From Tenrec ecaudatus (Eukaryota; Chordata; Mammalia; Afrosoricida; Tenrecidae): a stretch of DNA of 64,000 nucleotides. The stretch spans positions 63,635,501 to 63,699,500 of the forward strand of contig NC_134534.1 in the NCBI RefSeq assembly GCF_050624435.1, written 5' to 3'. The notes below the pieces were generated by a model. It saw only the letters and a list, made by a program, of their open reading frames with translations, did no database searches and was not told the DNA's origin. Shown in pieces: positions 43,838 through 56,312 of this stretch. Position 1 is the first letter of the stretch. Every line of letters starts with the position of its first letter. The position numbers were made by a program, and so were the translations under genes.

Positions 43838-45385
43838 TTTAATCATTTTATTAGGGGCTCATACAACTCTTATCACAATCCATACATACATCAACAGTGT
43901 AAAGCACATCTGTACATTCACTGCCCTCATCATTCTCAAAGCATTTGCTCTCCACTTAAGCCCTTGTCATCAGGTCCTTTTTTTCCCCTCCCTCCCCACT
44001 CCCCCATCCCTCATGAACCCTTGATAATTTATAAATTATTATTTTGTCATTTCTTGCCCTGTCCGATGTCTACATTCACCCACTTTTCTGTTGTCCATCC
44101 CCCAGGGAAGAGGTCACATGTAGATCCTTATAATTGGTTCCCTCTTTCCAACCCACCCTCCCTCAACCCTCCCAGTATCGCCACTCATACCCCTGGTCCT
44201 GAAGGTATCATCTGGCCTGGATTCTCTGTGTTTCCAGTTCCTATTTGTACCAGTGTACATTCTCTAGTCTAGCCAGACTTGCAAGGTAGAATTCGGATCA
44301 CGATAGTGGGGGGTGGGAGGGGGAGAAGCATTTAAGAACTAGAAGAAGGCTGTATTTTTCATCGTTGCTACATCACACCTTGACTGGTTTGTCTCCTCCC
44401 TAGGCCCCTCTGCAAGGGTATCTCCAGTGGCCAACAAATGGGCTTTGAGTCTCCATTCTGCACTCCCTCCTTCATTCACCATGGTAGGATACTTTTTGTT
44501 CTGATGATGCCTTGTAACTGATCCCTTCGACACCTCATGATCGCACAGGTTGGTGTGCTTCCTTCATGCGGGCTTTGTTGCTTCTGAGCTAGGTGGCCGC
44601 TTGTTTACCTTCAAGCTTTTAAGACCCCAGATGCTATACCTTTTGATAGCCGGGAACCATCAGCTTTCTTCACGACATTTGCTTATGCACCCATTTGTCC
44701 TCAACCATCGTATCATGGAGGTGTGCACCCAATGATATGGTGTTTTGTTCTTTGATACCTGATAACTGATCCCTTCGGCACCTCGTGATCACACAGGCTG
44801 GTGTGGACTTTGTTGCTTCTGAGCTAGGTGGCCACTTGTTTACCCTTAAGCTTTTAAGACCCCAGATGCTATATCTTCTGATAGCTGGCACCATCAGCTT
44901 TCTTCACCACATTTGCTTTTTACCCGCTTTGTCTTCAGCAGTTGAGTCGGGAAGGTGAGCATCATAGAATGCCAATTTAATAGAAGAAAGTATTCTTGCA
45001 TTGAGGGAGTACTTGAGTGGAGGCCCAATGTCCTTCTTCTACCTTAATACTAAACCTATAAATATAGACACATAGATCTATTTCCCCATCCTCATATATA
45101 AATATCTTTGCATATGTACATCTTTATTTAGACCTCTATAAATGCCCTTTGCCTCCCAGCTATTTACTCTATTTCCCTTGACTTTCCTCCTGTCCCACTA
45201 TCATGCTCAGTCCCCACCTGGATTTCAGCAATACCTCTTCGTTACATTACCCTTGATCATGCCCTACCAGGCCTCCCACAAGCACCTCACCACCAATTTG
45301 AATCACTTATTGTTCCCTTGTCCCTGGGTTTGTTAGCACCACTTCCTTTCCCCCCACCTCCCCTCTTCCAATTACTGGTTTCAGA
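43838..45385 (-). mobile_element. Afrotherian-type L1 3' UTR with internal direct repeat
   Basis: Minus strand. The 3' end is at the left: a T-run with the complement of AATAAAATG, then TCTTATCACAATCC. It extends about 1.5 kb, all within what I recognise as 3' UTR, so the element is 5'-truncated. The segment starting ACTGATCCCTTCG and containing AAGCTTTTAAGACCCCAGAT occurs twice, from 44517 and 44765, about 248 bp apart. No ORF2 is seen. Confidence 0.8.
44517..44935 (-). repeat. Two direct copies of a ~248-bp unit in L1 3' UTR
   Basis: Copies begin at 44517 and 44765. Shared blocks include CTTCGRCACCTCRTGATC, CTTCTGAGCTAGGTGGCC, TTTTAAGACCCCAGATGC and CATCAGCTTTCTTCAC. The second copy lacks part of the middle (near TGTGCTTCCTTCATGCGGGC). 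Confidence 0.85.
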
Positions 45386-45389
45386 AAAT

Positions 45390-46915
45390 ATATTGTTTAT
45401 AATTTAAAATACACAGAAAGTTTTATAAGCTGCAGGCACATAATGAAATTTATGTGAAGTATTACAAGTTTATTGGAGTCTAAAATCGGAGCATTAAGTT
45501 TAAAGAAGGCTTTAGATAACAATGAAAGCCACATTTTCTGTTCTGTGTCTACACAGGGATTAAGCCTCCAGTGAATTCCTTCTCACCATTAACCAGGAAT
45601 ATGAACGGTCTTGCCCCTTGCCCTCAGCAGGAGACATTGCATTTGTCTGCCTTCAAGCAGAGAACGTTACTGCTGTCACTCCCCTGGACTGTCTAGGCAG
45701 AGGCAACCTTCTTTAGGGGATGTCCTAATATGGAAGTCACATGGTCATGAATCGTGCCCTTGCTGCTTTTATGAGTGGGCCCTGGACCAATCTTGTAAAC
45801 TCTCTGTCTAGCATCATTTACTTGTCCCACTCATGGTCCCACTTCCATTTCTGTGGTTCTGATGGTAACTGTGATTTATTGATCTGCCACCAATCATGCT
45901 GGCCTTAGTAAAGGGTATGAATCAAGTGGTATCCTTTGTTGTCTTGAGAGTGTGGTCAGCTAAAAGACACCAATCACGTCCCCATCAAAGCCATGCCTCA
46001 GTATTAATGAGCCATCTCAGACAGAGAAAGAATCTCAGGACCAGCAGAAGAGTAGGTTTGAGATCTCTGAATTGGTAAAGGCAGAGACCAGAAGCATCAG
46101 AGGCTGTGGCACAAGAGACTATGGGACAGAGCAAAGGAGCCAGGGTGAGTGCAGAGCTGAGGCAGGGAAACCAAGAGAACCGAGGAGCAGCACTGAAGCT
46201 GCGAGCTGCGAGGCAGAGGAACAGGCAAGGCTCCTGCTCCATGCGGGTAGAGGCCAAGAGATCACATGGTAGAGAGGCTGAGGACTGGCGAGTGACTTGA
46301 CTTGGTAGCCAATGAGAATATTGCTGTGAACTAATGATGGTATTCTTACTGTTTTCTGATTTTGACTGTCGATAATCCATTCACTTCCCTGGTAAAACCC
46401 CATAATTGTGAGTTTTGTCTTTGAGTTCTGAATGAATTATTGAACGCAGTATAAAAGTAGAGTGTCATGGGAGGAATGGTCGTTGGCAGAGTAGATAAAG
46501 AGGGATCTGAATTGAGAGGCATGCGTGACCTCTGCCTGTGAAGGGAATAGGCAAAGAGGATGCCAAAGGAGCTCAGACAGAGAGCCTCTGAACTGCTTTC
46601 TGCATAGATGATCAGTCTTCCTCTTGTCTTCTCATTCCAGATGTGATAAGCTCTCCCCTTAAGTTATATTTCAGATATGGGGTCTCCTTTGTGCTCTAAA
46701 ACACTCTTATTGGTACATTACAGATAACACAATTAGCAAACCATGGTGTGTTTCTTGGCACTGAAGCAACTTAGACTGGAAATTCAAATAGATCACGGGT
46801 AAATAAAGAACAGCCTCATTAAATCAATCAGGTTCAGTGCAATTATTAGAACTTTTAGCATAATATTGAAAATACTAAATAGTTGGTAGGAAGTTTATTG
46901 ATCATTTCTTTCTAG
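45390..46915. other. Unclassified LTR-like block (about 45.55-46.7 kb)
   Basis: This stretch is GC-richer in its centre (46080-46290). It has features often seen in LTRs: a long non-coding body with a possible polyadenylation region and TATAAAAG at about 46449. I do not recognise the family. Opposing ORFs (46106-46403) are chance products of the GC-rich part. Confidence 0.35.
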
Positions 46916-46921
46916 ATATAC

Positions 46922-47128
46922 CCCAAAGCAAACTCACAGCCACTGAGTCAATGCCAACTCATAGGAACTTTTTGGGCAGGGACGACCTGGCACTTTGAGT
47001 TCCCAAGACGGTTACGGTTACAGGAGCAGAAAGAATCTTCTTTCTTCTGTGGAGGAGCAGCTGGTTTGCAAATTGCGGACTTTGAGGATCACAGCCTAAT
47101 GCAGAACCACTATACCACCAGGACTCTC
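46922..47128 (-). mobile_element. AfroSINE
   Basis: Minus strand: CAGCCACTGAGTCAATGCC, AACTTTTTGGGCAGGGACG, GTGGAGGAGCAGCTGG, ACTATACCACCAGGACTC. Confidence 0.8.
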
Positions 47129-47819
47129 TATTTCTAGATCGAAAACCAATAAATTTAAAATGATGTAGCATATGTTTATTAAGAGAGCTAAACAGGCCTA
47201 TGTTACTTGGCAAATTGATAGGAAGTTAACCTTTCTCGGTTAGACTACCATTGATCCATGGTCCAAAGACCGGAAGGACTAGACGGAAGGGGAAAGGGAA
47301 AGACGAGGAAGAACTGTGGTGAGTTGGGGTTACATGGTGGAGACTGAAAAGCAAAGGCTTGATATAAAATGTGTATGAATTATTAAATGGAAAAGATTTG
47401 TTTTGTAAAACGTCACCTAATATGCATTGAAAGTTAGAAAAGAAGAATCTTTGTTCCTGATCTAAAGCTTTGGAGGCTAGCTGAATGCCTGAAATTATTG
47501 TTCTGAGAGAATTTTTAAGTTGTAAACCCAAAGTATGCCGGGAAGTGTTCTTAAAACCAAGCAGAAGTTTAACTCAATTGTCAGTAGAACAGAATATCTG
47601 CCGTGAGCATTGTTTCCTTTGAGGATGTAAACAGATCTTGAACAAATCAAAAACAGCAACTTGAAAAATCAGACAGGGAACTTAGAAGGCGTTCATGCTC
47701 CTAAGGGTTTGTACCTTGGCACGGCAGAGCCAATTCTCTAACTTCCCCTTACCACCAGGGCTCACAAGTGGGCTCTTTAAGGGCAGAGAGGACTATACAA
47801 AAGGTTAAATTTCATTTAG

Positions 47820-48000
47820 AAGCTCTGATTAAAAGCTCAGCTTCTAATGGCAAAGTCAATAATTGGCACCCAGCAGCATCTCTGGTAGAAAGATGTAGTA
47901 GTCTGCTTCTGCAAAGATCACAGCCTTGGACACCCAGGGGAGCCATTGTACTCTGTATTCTAGGGGCACTCTGAATTGGAAACTACTCAACAGCATGTGA
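47820..48000 (+). mobile_element. AfroSINE, decayed
   Basis: Plus strand: AGTAGTCTGCTTCTGCAAAG, GATCACAGCCTTGGACACC, then a decayed tail. Confidence 0.6.
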
Positions 48001-48239
48001 CTCCTGAGGTTAAATAACCAGAGCCGTTGCGGCTTTGGCTATTTTCTTGGACCTCTTTCTCTGGGGAAAGTCAGTCCACATGATGAAGAGACTGGCATAG
48101 TCCTATGGGACATCGCGGTACCACAGAGCTCCTGGGAAAGAATAGCGTACAATAAAAAGGACAGTGTTTTGTTCACTTCTTTATCCTCAACACATAAATA
48201 TTCGCACAGAGTTTTTGTTTCATTCTGGTAGTAGCATGT

Positions 48240-48745
48240 CTTCTAGGATATCTGCTTTCCAGTTCTGGCTAGACCGGAGCATGTACACCGGTACAGATGG
48301 AAAATATGAGCTCACAACAAACGGAATCCAGGAACAGGGATGGGAGTAGTGATACTAGGAGGGTGGGAGGAAGGAGGGGAGGGGAGGAAAAGAAACCCAG
48401 GTGGGAAGGGAGGAGTCCAATGCAATGACAGACACTTAACGGCACCCCCTCCTCAGCACAGCGAAGAACAACAGAAACTGGGAGGGGGGGATAAAGCAGC
48501 CAGTGTATGATATAAAAATAATAATAATTTATAATTTATCAAGAAGTCACAAGGGGGGAGGAGAGGAGGGAGAGAAAAAAGAGGAGCTGATACCAAGGGG
48601 TCAAATAGAAAGTAAATGCTTAGAAAATAATGATGGCAACGTATGTACAAATATGCTTGATACAATTGATGTATGTATTGTTACAAGAGCTGTAAGAGCC
48701 CCCAATAAAATGATATTTTTTTCAATAAAAAAATTTTTTTAAGTC
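48240..48745 (+). mobile_element. Afrotherian-type L1 3' UTR end
   Basis: Plus strand. Blocks in order: GTACACCGGTACAGATGG, GGAGGGTGGGAGGAAGG (purine tract), ATAATTTATAATTTATCAAG, GAGCTGATACCAAGGGG, ACAAGAGCTGTAAGAGCCCC, AATAAAATG, A-rich end. Matches 43.84 kb in reverse. Confidence 0.8.
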
Positions 48746-48854
48746 TTCCTCCACAGACTCCCAGCTGTGGATATCTGTTAAACCTCACACCAATAAATGG
48801 AGTTGAATTCCCTGCCCCTTGAAGCTTGCTATTCCTGCTTACTTGTCCTATTTG

Positions 48855-49055
48855 AAAGGAACCCTGGTGGTGCTGTGGATTAAGCATTAGGCTGCTTAAC
48901 CACAAAGTTGGTGATTCTAATTACAGTTTCTCTGAGATAAAAAGAGAGTGTCTGATCCACTAAAGATTTCCTCTCCAAAACATGTACAAGCAGTTCTCCG
49001 CTGTCCTCTAGGATTTCTGTGTTTCGAAATGGAATCGATGGCAGTGAATGTCCTC
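48855..49055 (+). mobile_element. AfroSINE
   Basis: Plus strand: AACCCTGGTGGTGCTGTGG head, TTAGGCTGCTTAACCACAAAG, CTCCGCTGTCCTCTAGG, AATGGAATCGATGGCAG tail. Confidence 0.85.
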
Positions 49056-49059
49056 TATC

Positions 49060-51140
49060 AAAGACAATTTCAATGGGGGGAGTTGATTTTATATACCATA
49101 TTACAATTATTTATGCATTTCACTTAACCCAATATGTACAAAACACTCTCATTTCACCATGTAGCCAATATAGAAGCAATTAATGAAACTGGTTACATTT
49201 TGGGTCTAAGCTTTCAAAGTCTGCTGTGTATTCCAATTTCGTTTTCCTGAGAGACACTTGATCTAATCTTGGAGTTCATAAAATTTAAATTTGAAAAACT
49301 AGATCCACATACTCAAATCATTTCAAACATCTGTAAGATTTTCCAATAATTGAAGTGATATACATGTATACTTTAAAATTGAATAACAATGTTAAATTAA
49401 TGTTCTCATCCCACCTACACAAGCTCCAGGTGCTCAGTAGCATGGCCAACTATCATGTTGAACAGTACACAGCCCTAGGCTCTATGCATGGTCATCCAGT
49501 TCTTGGGAAGGCTAGTGAAATTTCTTAGGGCCTATCTGACTTTTATATGTAGGCAAGGGATCCACTCTGAAATTTTGCACCATTGTCATTGAATATGCCC
49601 TATCATTTCATCATAGACATCTAGTGTATCAAGGCAAAGAACAAGTCCCAAGGATGCTGACAGAAGAGTTACAGATAGGATATTTTTTCAATTTAATTAT
49701 GGGAAAGAAAATAGCAGTTTTCACTTCTCTTCATGTTTAAGATCTAACATAATAGAAATTATTACTTAAGAGAGTACATTTCTATTTTTCCCTAAAAACC
49801 GAGTATTTCATTTGTTATTTATTTTCAGATTTTTCAAATTTAATTTTTTCCTACTCTTTCAGAGACCCTCATGAAGATGTTTAGACCTTTAGAACCTGTT
49901 GATTTAAAAACTATGAAGTGATGGGAAGTCTCTGTGAGTGAGGAGCATTTGTCAATGAATATTCCATTCACTGCAGCAATGCCTGCATAAATTGGAATTA
50001 TTGCTATGTGTATCTCAACATAAGATATTTATTCAGGTAAAACATAATCCCTGGAATCTGTTTGTCTATTATATTATTACAATCCCTAGAATCTGTTTGT
50101 TATCCCAATACCTCCAGTCCAATAAAAATTTGTTTATTTAACATATAGGCAAACATGCTTCAGGTAGGCATAGGCAGAGAGGAGAATTTAGTGGAATGTA
50201 GAAAGGAAAAATCCATGCTTTTATCTGGTTAAGCCTAGCTCAAACAATGTTAGCAGACAACCATGTCTTTGTGTATCTGTCCAATATGCTTTCTTTTGTG
50301 TTGGCTTGGTTTTAAGACAGAGGTACTTGAAACATGGCATCCAACAGATCGAGCAGACCGCTGCTAGTTAACCTCTACAGAATAGGAGAGAATTTGTTTG
50401 TTTTCAAAATAGTTAGAAACAAAAGTTCCAGAACATTTTTCTGTTTCCTTCACCTAACATTTACTTTGGCCAGAGACTTGGAAAATAGTTTTTTTCCTGG
50501 CTCGAATCACACGCCTACCCTAGACTCCTGAGGACGGGTTCAGCCCCCAGTGAACAGCACGGACTGAAAGTGGAGCAAGAGCCGCCCCCAGGGTGAAATC
50601 AAGATGCCCTCAGCAGCTGAGGACTAAGAGACCGCTGGCTACACAAAAGCTGCAAATTCCACCCGCGGAAGACAGCGATTTACAAACCTTTGCAATCATT
50701 CTACATGCCTCCACGGTCCAGGGAGCAGCTTTCGATTCTGAGTAATGCTCGGGAATATTTAGTAAAACATTCTCCAGAGAATCCACCCATCTAAAGCTGC
50801 CGCATGGGTGCCTGGCCACTGGTGTAACTGAACCACTCTAAGGAGCTCTAAAGCATGGCACTAAGCCAATTTAACATGAAAATGATGGTAGCAGGAACTC
50901 CGATTAAAATCAAAGGCCAGAATACATGGGACTTAATGTTTTACCGATGCTATTCAGATTGGATTGTTGATTGGAAACATACAAACTGATTTGACACATT
51001 GTCTAGACATAGAAACATGTGAGGCAAGGTAAAAAAAGTTCTCACAAACATGAGAATTAAACCACACGAAACATTAAATTGCATCACAAAGCAAATTATT
51101 TAAAAATGTAGGTAACCGCTGATAAATAGATAAATAAATG
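49060..51140. other. No gene seen; possible old DNA-transposon piece
   Basis: Near 49385-49495 (TCCAGGTGCTCAGTAGCATG, GAACAGTACACAGCCCTAGG) there is a weak resemblance to an ancient hAT-type short element found across placental mammals. 50520-50830 is a GC-richer unique patch. Nothing else is recognised. Confidence 0.4.
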
Positions 51141-51149
51141 TCTCAGAAA

Positions 51150-51500
51150 AGGGACCCCGTGATTATATCAAGTACTTTCGGGCTCATATCTACTGTGGAA
51201 AGGAAATATTTTGAAGTTTATGTGGAAAAAATGAGTCATTTAAAAAGAGTGTTAGAAAAAATGGATAGCCATTTGGAAAACTATAACTGGATTTCTCTTT
51301 TGAAGCTTAGTCCTTATAACAAAATAAATTTTAAATTGCTCCAGCCCTTAAGCATAATAAATGAAAATGTTAAAGTGCTAGGAGGAAATATTAAAAATTC
51401 TTTTTCATGTGTTCTAGTAGTAAAAAGGGCCATTCTAAGCAAGACACAAAATTCAGAAATGATTAAGGAAAGTATTTTAAAATCTGAAAAACAAATATAA
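51150..51500 (+). mobile_element. Old L1M 3' region
   Basis: Plus strand. The 120-codon ORF here (51138-51500) matches the arrangement of old L1M sequence (GAAAAC TATAAC TGG, then CCCTTAAGCATAATAAATG, TTCTAAGCAAGACACAAAAT) as I remember it; it is not a host gene. Confidence 0.55.
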
Positions 51501-52104
51501 AAGGAAAAATGTCTGCGGAAAGTATACGGAATTTGTAACCAGGTGTATATTTCTTGGATAGATTGATTAGCATAATGGTTAAAAGTTAAACTGAATGTAT
51601 GCTTACTTGCATATAGCCACACAAACATACATATTGTGCATGTTATTACATGTGACGCTTAGGTAGAAGAGAAATTATAGCTAAAATAAATAATAAGACT
51701 TGATCCTCATTACACATATACTTGAAATATTTTCATTTTTTAAATTATTGTCATGGGCTATTTTACCCTTTCTGTACAAAATATGACTTATGGAAATAAA
51801 CACTGAACCTCTGGTTCCAGGCGTGGATCAGAGTTTCAAGAGGACTGGCATTTCAACAGAAGACAAGTGTAAAAGTTAGAAAAACTATGTAAACTTACGT
51901 ATTTCAAGGTTTTGGAAAGCAACCAATGTAGACCATAGGTTGAGCTTGAAGGTCTACAATTAAGAGAGGCAAAGTGAATCATGTGAGGTTCACATTTTTC
52001 TTGATGTAATTTCCCAAATCCCAAATAAGAGGAACAGATAACAAACAGAAAATCTAAGTTTTACTCTGTGGCCGAAACCTCAGGTTAGATTTGAGGTTAT
52101 CATT

Positions 52105-53300
52105 CATTGCAATTGGCAGGTACCTTCTAGTCTCATCGACTCATGGTGAACTTTTAACCAACAGAAGGAACCCCTGCCAGCTCCCGAGCCATCCTCACAA
52201 CTGTTCTTACGTTTAAGCCCATTGCTTCAGCCACTGAGTCAATCAGCTGGTTGAACACTTCTCTCTGTATTGCTGCCCCTCTAATTTATCAGCATGATGT
52301 CCTCCCCCAGACACTGGTCTCTCCCGATAACACCTGTGAGACACGGTCCAGCCATTCATGCCTCCAGGGAGTATTCTGGCTGGAATTGTTCCAAGGCAAG
52401 AACTGAATTTATAGAGGAGCACCTGATGGTCGGCTTCCCACTCAGCCCCTGGCTAGTTGTAGACAAGCTTCCATCATGTCTTCTCACAGATGTATTCAAC
52501 TTGATTTCTGTGTATTCCATCTGGGCAAGTCCATGTATGCAGTCCCATTTTTGTTGTTGAAAAAAGGTATTAATTTGCTATGAATAAGTAGTTGGTTGTA
52601 CAAAAATTCTCTCATATGATCTTCAGCTTCATTTCTATCATGAAGACCATATTTTTCAACTACTGCTCCATCTTCTTTGTTTCCAACTTCTGCATTCAAT
52701 TTGCTAATAATTATGACTGCATCCAGATTGCATGTTTGATCAATTTCTGACTAAAGGTGATGGTGGAATTCTTCAATTTCTTCGTCACTACCTATTGTGG
52801 TTGGTACATAAATTTGAACAACAGCTGTATTGATTGGGTTTCCTTAAGGTAGATCGATATGATGCTCTCGCAGACAGCACTGGACTTCATGATGGATTTT
52901 GTAATGTTCTTTTTGACAATGATTGCTACACCATTCCTTTTGATGATGTTATACCTGGCATAATAAATCATGTGTTTTTCCTGATTCAAGGTGGCCAATC
53001 CAGTCATTCCAGTTCACTAACACCTGGGATATTGATCTGTATGTGTTTCATTTCATTTTTGATGGCCTCCAGCTTTCCTAGATTCATACTTCACACCTTC
53101 CATGTGCTGATCATTAGCAGATTTTTACACCTATTTATCCTTTACCTTGAATTTCGTCCCATCAACAAAGGCAGATCCCAAAGGCTTCATTCTCACAGGC
53201 TTTACTAACCTCACATCAACATGATCGACTCCATTCTGAGAAATTAGCTCCTCCTAGGTCACAAATTCAAGTGGTGGGTTCTTTCCCAGGTCTTCTATGT
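52105..53300 (-). mobile_element. RTE LINE, 3' end joined to endonuclease and leader
   Basis: Minus strand. 52105-52400 is the 3' end; 52560-53010 is endonuclease, with GLATLNQEKHMIYYAR and NGVAIIV in the ORF 52792-53007; 53010-53300 is the leader, similar to 17.4-17.8 and 29.9-30.3 kb. Most of the RT is missing, as an internal deletion. Confidence 0.75.
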
Positions 53301-53609
53301 ATTGAAACAGAAATGCTATTATATGTTTTAATAAAATTTGAACATTCTTGACCTCGGTAAGTTCGTTCATCTTCCATACACCTTTCTATTTAGCCAGAAG
53401 CATAAGTTCCAAGCTGAATCCTGAGGGTCAAATTGGAGTTCACAAAGGGAAAAAGAAGAACATAGTATCAAGGGCAGAAGAAATATTACAAGTACACTAT
53501 CTGGAAGGAAAAAAATGAACGTGTTGAGTGGGCATGAAGCTCTGAGAACAGAAGTAGCACAGAACTGATAAATGATGAGAGTGAGCAGATACATTTTTTA
53601 ACTAAGTCA

Positions 53610-54475
53610 CATATTTTGACATTTCACTCTTTTTTTGAAATGAGAAAACCACTCCTACACTTGAGTTTTTCCCAAAATACTGTCCCTGTAAGCTGTGTTC
53701 CATATCACAACAGTTTATGTGGCACTATCCCCCCAGCAGAAAACAAAATTTCACAGCTGCATGCTATTCTCTTAAATGGGCATCAAAAAAAACAAGGTTC
53801 AAGCAAAACTGCTTTTATGAAAAAATTTCTCTGTGACCAAAGAGAACCTTCTCAGGTGATGCCACTGGGTGTACTAACTCAGAGCTAGTTGCTGGATGCT
53901 CACCTGTGATAGTCTGGGAATTTTAGAGAAATAAATCCTCAGAAACTCATGTATAAGAGAGTTTTATATAACGGTTAAGCGCACATCAAGGAAACATGCC
54001 AACCCAGTGCTGCCCAAGTCCACAAATCCATCATTAACCCATATGTCTGACACCAATTCACAAAGTCTTCCTCCATCCCACAAAACGCACACTGTGGCGC
54101 TGACTGTAGGAGGAAAGCTGAATCAGTGAGCGTGTAAGCATCTCTGCGCTGGCAGGGGTCTCCACGGGGCTGCTTCAGCACTCAGGGCTGCACCAGGGTG
54201 GGTCCATGTGGCTTCGGCTCAGGGATGTCTTGCAGGAAGTGAGCCTTGCAAGCTAAAGCAGGGAGCTGGCTAAATCAGCTGCACCATGGCCCAACCATCA
54301 CAAAGCAAGAGACTGGAGAACTAGAAAGGCGAGGCTCAAGGAGCCATTTATTGCCCCACCCTTCAATTAACCCCACATGTGTTTATTGGCCAGGTTGGGA
54401 AAATAAACTTTAACTATCTCATCACCTAAAGGGCGAAATGCATACTATGAAAACTCAGCCTCCTCGTGCGAGCTG
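53610..54475 (-). mobile_element. Mariner 5' part, split by a solo LTR
   Basis: Minus strand, same family as 5414-6350. 53610-53904 aligns with 5985-6270 (for example CACAGCTGCATGCTATTCTC and GATGCCACTGGGTGTACTAAC). After the LTR, 54427-54475 aligns with 6265-6300. The catalytic C-terminal half is missing. Confidence 0.75.
53905..54421 (-). mobile_element. Solo ERVL-type LTR inserted in mariner
   Basis: A 517-bp minus-strand LTR with perfect 5-bp duplications TCACC (53900-53904 and 54422-54426). On the minus strand it starts TGAGATAGTT and ends GACTATCACA. It aligns over its full length with the inner LTR at 8578-9096. Confidence 0.85.
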
Positions 54476-54479
54476 TGCT

Positions 54480-55670
54480 GCCACGTGCATCGAGAATTGT
54501 GACTATTGGCAGCGGCATTACCATACTACAGATGACCCATCATTGCAGGAGAGGTTCCAGAACTCTGCTCTGATGCAGGGCTTTAAAGACATTCGGTATG
54601 CAAAATTTTCTATTTGTGTGGGAAGACATTCTTTGAAAATGAAGCTTTTCATGATAAGTCAAAATTCCATGGTTTATGGTTGTTTTCCTGCTCAAAGGAA
54701 AAACATTCCTGCTGGCATAAAAGACTCATTTGCAATATATTTTCAATATAGTATTGGACACTATATTAAATGTTTGCTTCTTCTAAAAATATTTGTAAGA
54801 AAACCCTAAACTAAACCAAAGAAATCTAAACTTGGGTAACTTTTTAAAATACAGCATATATTAAGGGGTCTCCAAAATTACTTGGAGAGGATATTAATAT
54901 TATATTTGTAATATAAAAAACTCAAGAAAGTAAGTAAGGGACTAATAGCTTATTGAAGAATGTTTTAAAAAGAGAAAGAAGTGTACTACAGGAGCCAGAA
55001 CAACTCCTAAATTCTTAAATTAGCATACATGTTAGCTTTTGTTTTGTTTTTCTGCAGTTTACACCTGCCACTTTTTCCATTTCAGAAATGTAATGTTTCT
55101 GAGCATTTGTCACTCTGAGTTTCTGTTTTCACCTTATTTCTAAACCTTTACTGGTTGTTTCAAGATAAATGATCATGCTGACCACACTTTCTGTGTTTCT
55201 CTAAGCTCACATACGCCTCTAGCCAGCATTCCTGGTTTTCTGATGAGCTACTTGGATCTCCTAAACTGATCATTTCTGTGAGAACCACCAATATTTGAAT
55301 TAATTTAAACAACAAAAACATTTTCTTGCAAGTCATGCTACTTTAAAGATAAACTGACTACTGTCTTAAATCTTTTAAAAATTATTGTCGTGTAAACTAA
55401 GAGAATAATTCTTTCTAGTTTATCCTTTATATAACAATAATTGAAAATATTCATAGTCCTCGTAGGAATGTCCAGCAAAGAGGTCTAACAATGTCAGCAT
55501 CGGTATTATATAGAGAGGAAAAGAAACTTAAAATTCCACTTCTAAAACTTAAGCTCTTAGGATATGTTACCTAATTTTTTAGAATCTATTTTCTAATCCA
55601 TGACCGAGGAATTCATTTTAGTCTCATAAATCCATTGTGAGAATATTCATTTTCAAAACATTCTATTTCT
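54480..55670. other. No gene recognised
   Basis: Contains most of a 123-codon ORF (54438-54809), whose first codons belong to the mariner end. I recognise no domain in the rest. Otherwise AT-rich and unique-looking. Confidence 0.45.
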
Positions 55671-55672
55671 AC

Positions 55673-55815
55673 TTGAACCCTTATTATCAGCTCCTGTTTC
55701 CCTCCCTCCTGCCTCCCACTCTTGTGAACCCTTGATAAATTATAAATTATTATTATTTTTATATCTTACACTGACTGCTGTCTCTCTTCCATCACGGTTT
55801 CTGTTGTTTGTAAAT
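55673..55815 (-). mobile_element. L1 3' UTR fragment
   Basis: GAACCCTTGATAAATTATAAATTATT and flanks match the same part of the L1 3' UTR at 44.0 kb. Confidence 0.65.
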
Positions 55816-56109
55816 ATAGAGAGATTCTATCCAGCTTGCTCAGGTCTGCCACTTGCTTCTCTTGACATATAATGTAAGGCATCTTCATTCTTTGCCCTCA
55901 AAATACACAGGTCTTCAGCTTTCTAGAAAGTTCGGGCAATATGACATTGGGAGTTCTGTTCTTACTGCAAGAAATTCTTTCTACCCTTGCTTAATGTCTA
56001 AATTGTATTGCCACTTCCTCATGAAACCTACCTTTTCATGCCAGCTTTTGTGGTAGATAATTATATATTTGTGAGGTTATTGAATTAATCACTCCTTCAC
56101 TCCATCAAA

Positions 56110-56312
56110 CAAGAGCCCTGGAGCCATAGTGAGCTATGCACTGAGCTGCTGACACAGGTAATTGGTTCAAACCCACCAGCTACTTCAAAGGAGAACAACA
56201 AGGCTGCCTATTCCTGTAAAGGTTTAGTCTCCGATAGACAGGGGGCAGGTGTGCTCTGTCCTATAGGGTCGCTATGAGTTGGAATTTGTTCGATGGCAAT
56301 GAGATTCACTCT
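56110..56312 (+). mobile_element. AfroSINE, well preserved
   Basis: Plus strand: AGAGCCCTGGAGCCATAGTG, TGGTTCAAACCCACCAGC (B box), CTGCCTATTCCTGTAAAGG, GTCCTATAGGGTCGCTATGAG, TTCGATGGCAATGAG. Confidence 0.9.

Noticed and set aside
46072..46403. Several overlapping ORFs (up to 131 codons) suggesting a gene
   Set aside because: They appear in four frames at once in a GC-rich, stop-poor stretch with repeated purine-rich words; no domain is seen.
51138..51500. 120-codon plus-strand ORF as a possible gene
   Set aside because: The sequence follows the pattern of old L1M 3' regions, and no known domain is present.
54438..54809. 123-codon ORF as a novel gene
   Set aside because: The first part is the end of a mariner element; the rest has no recognised domain and lacks a promoter or splice context. 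It stays unproven.
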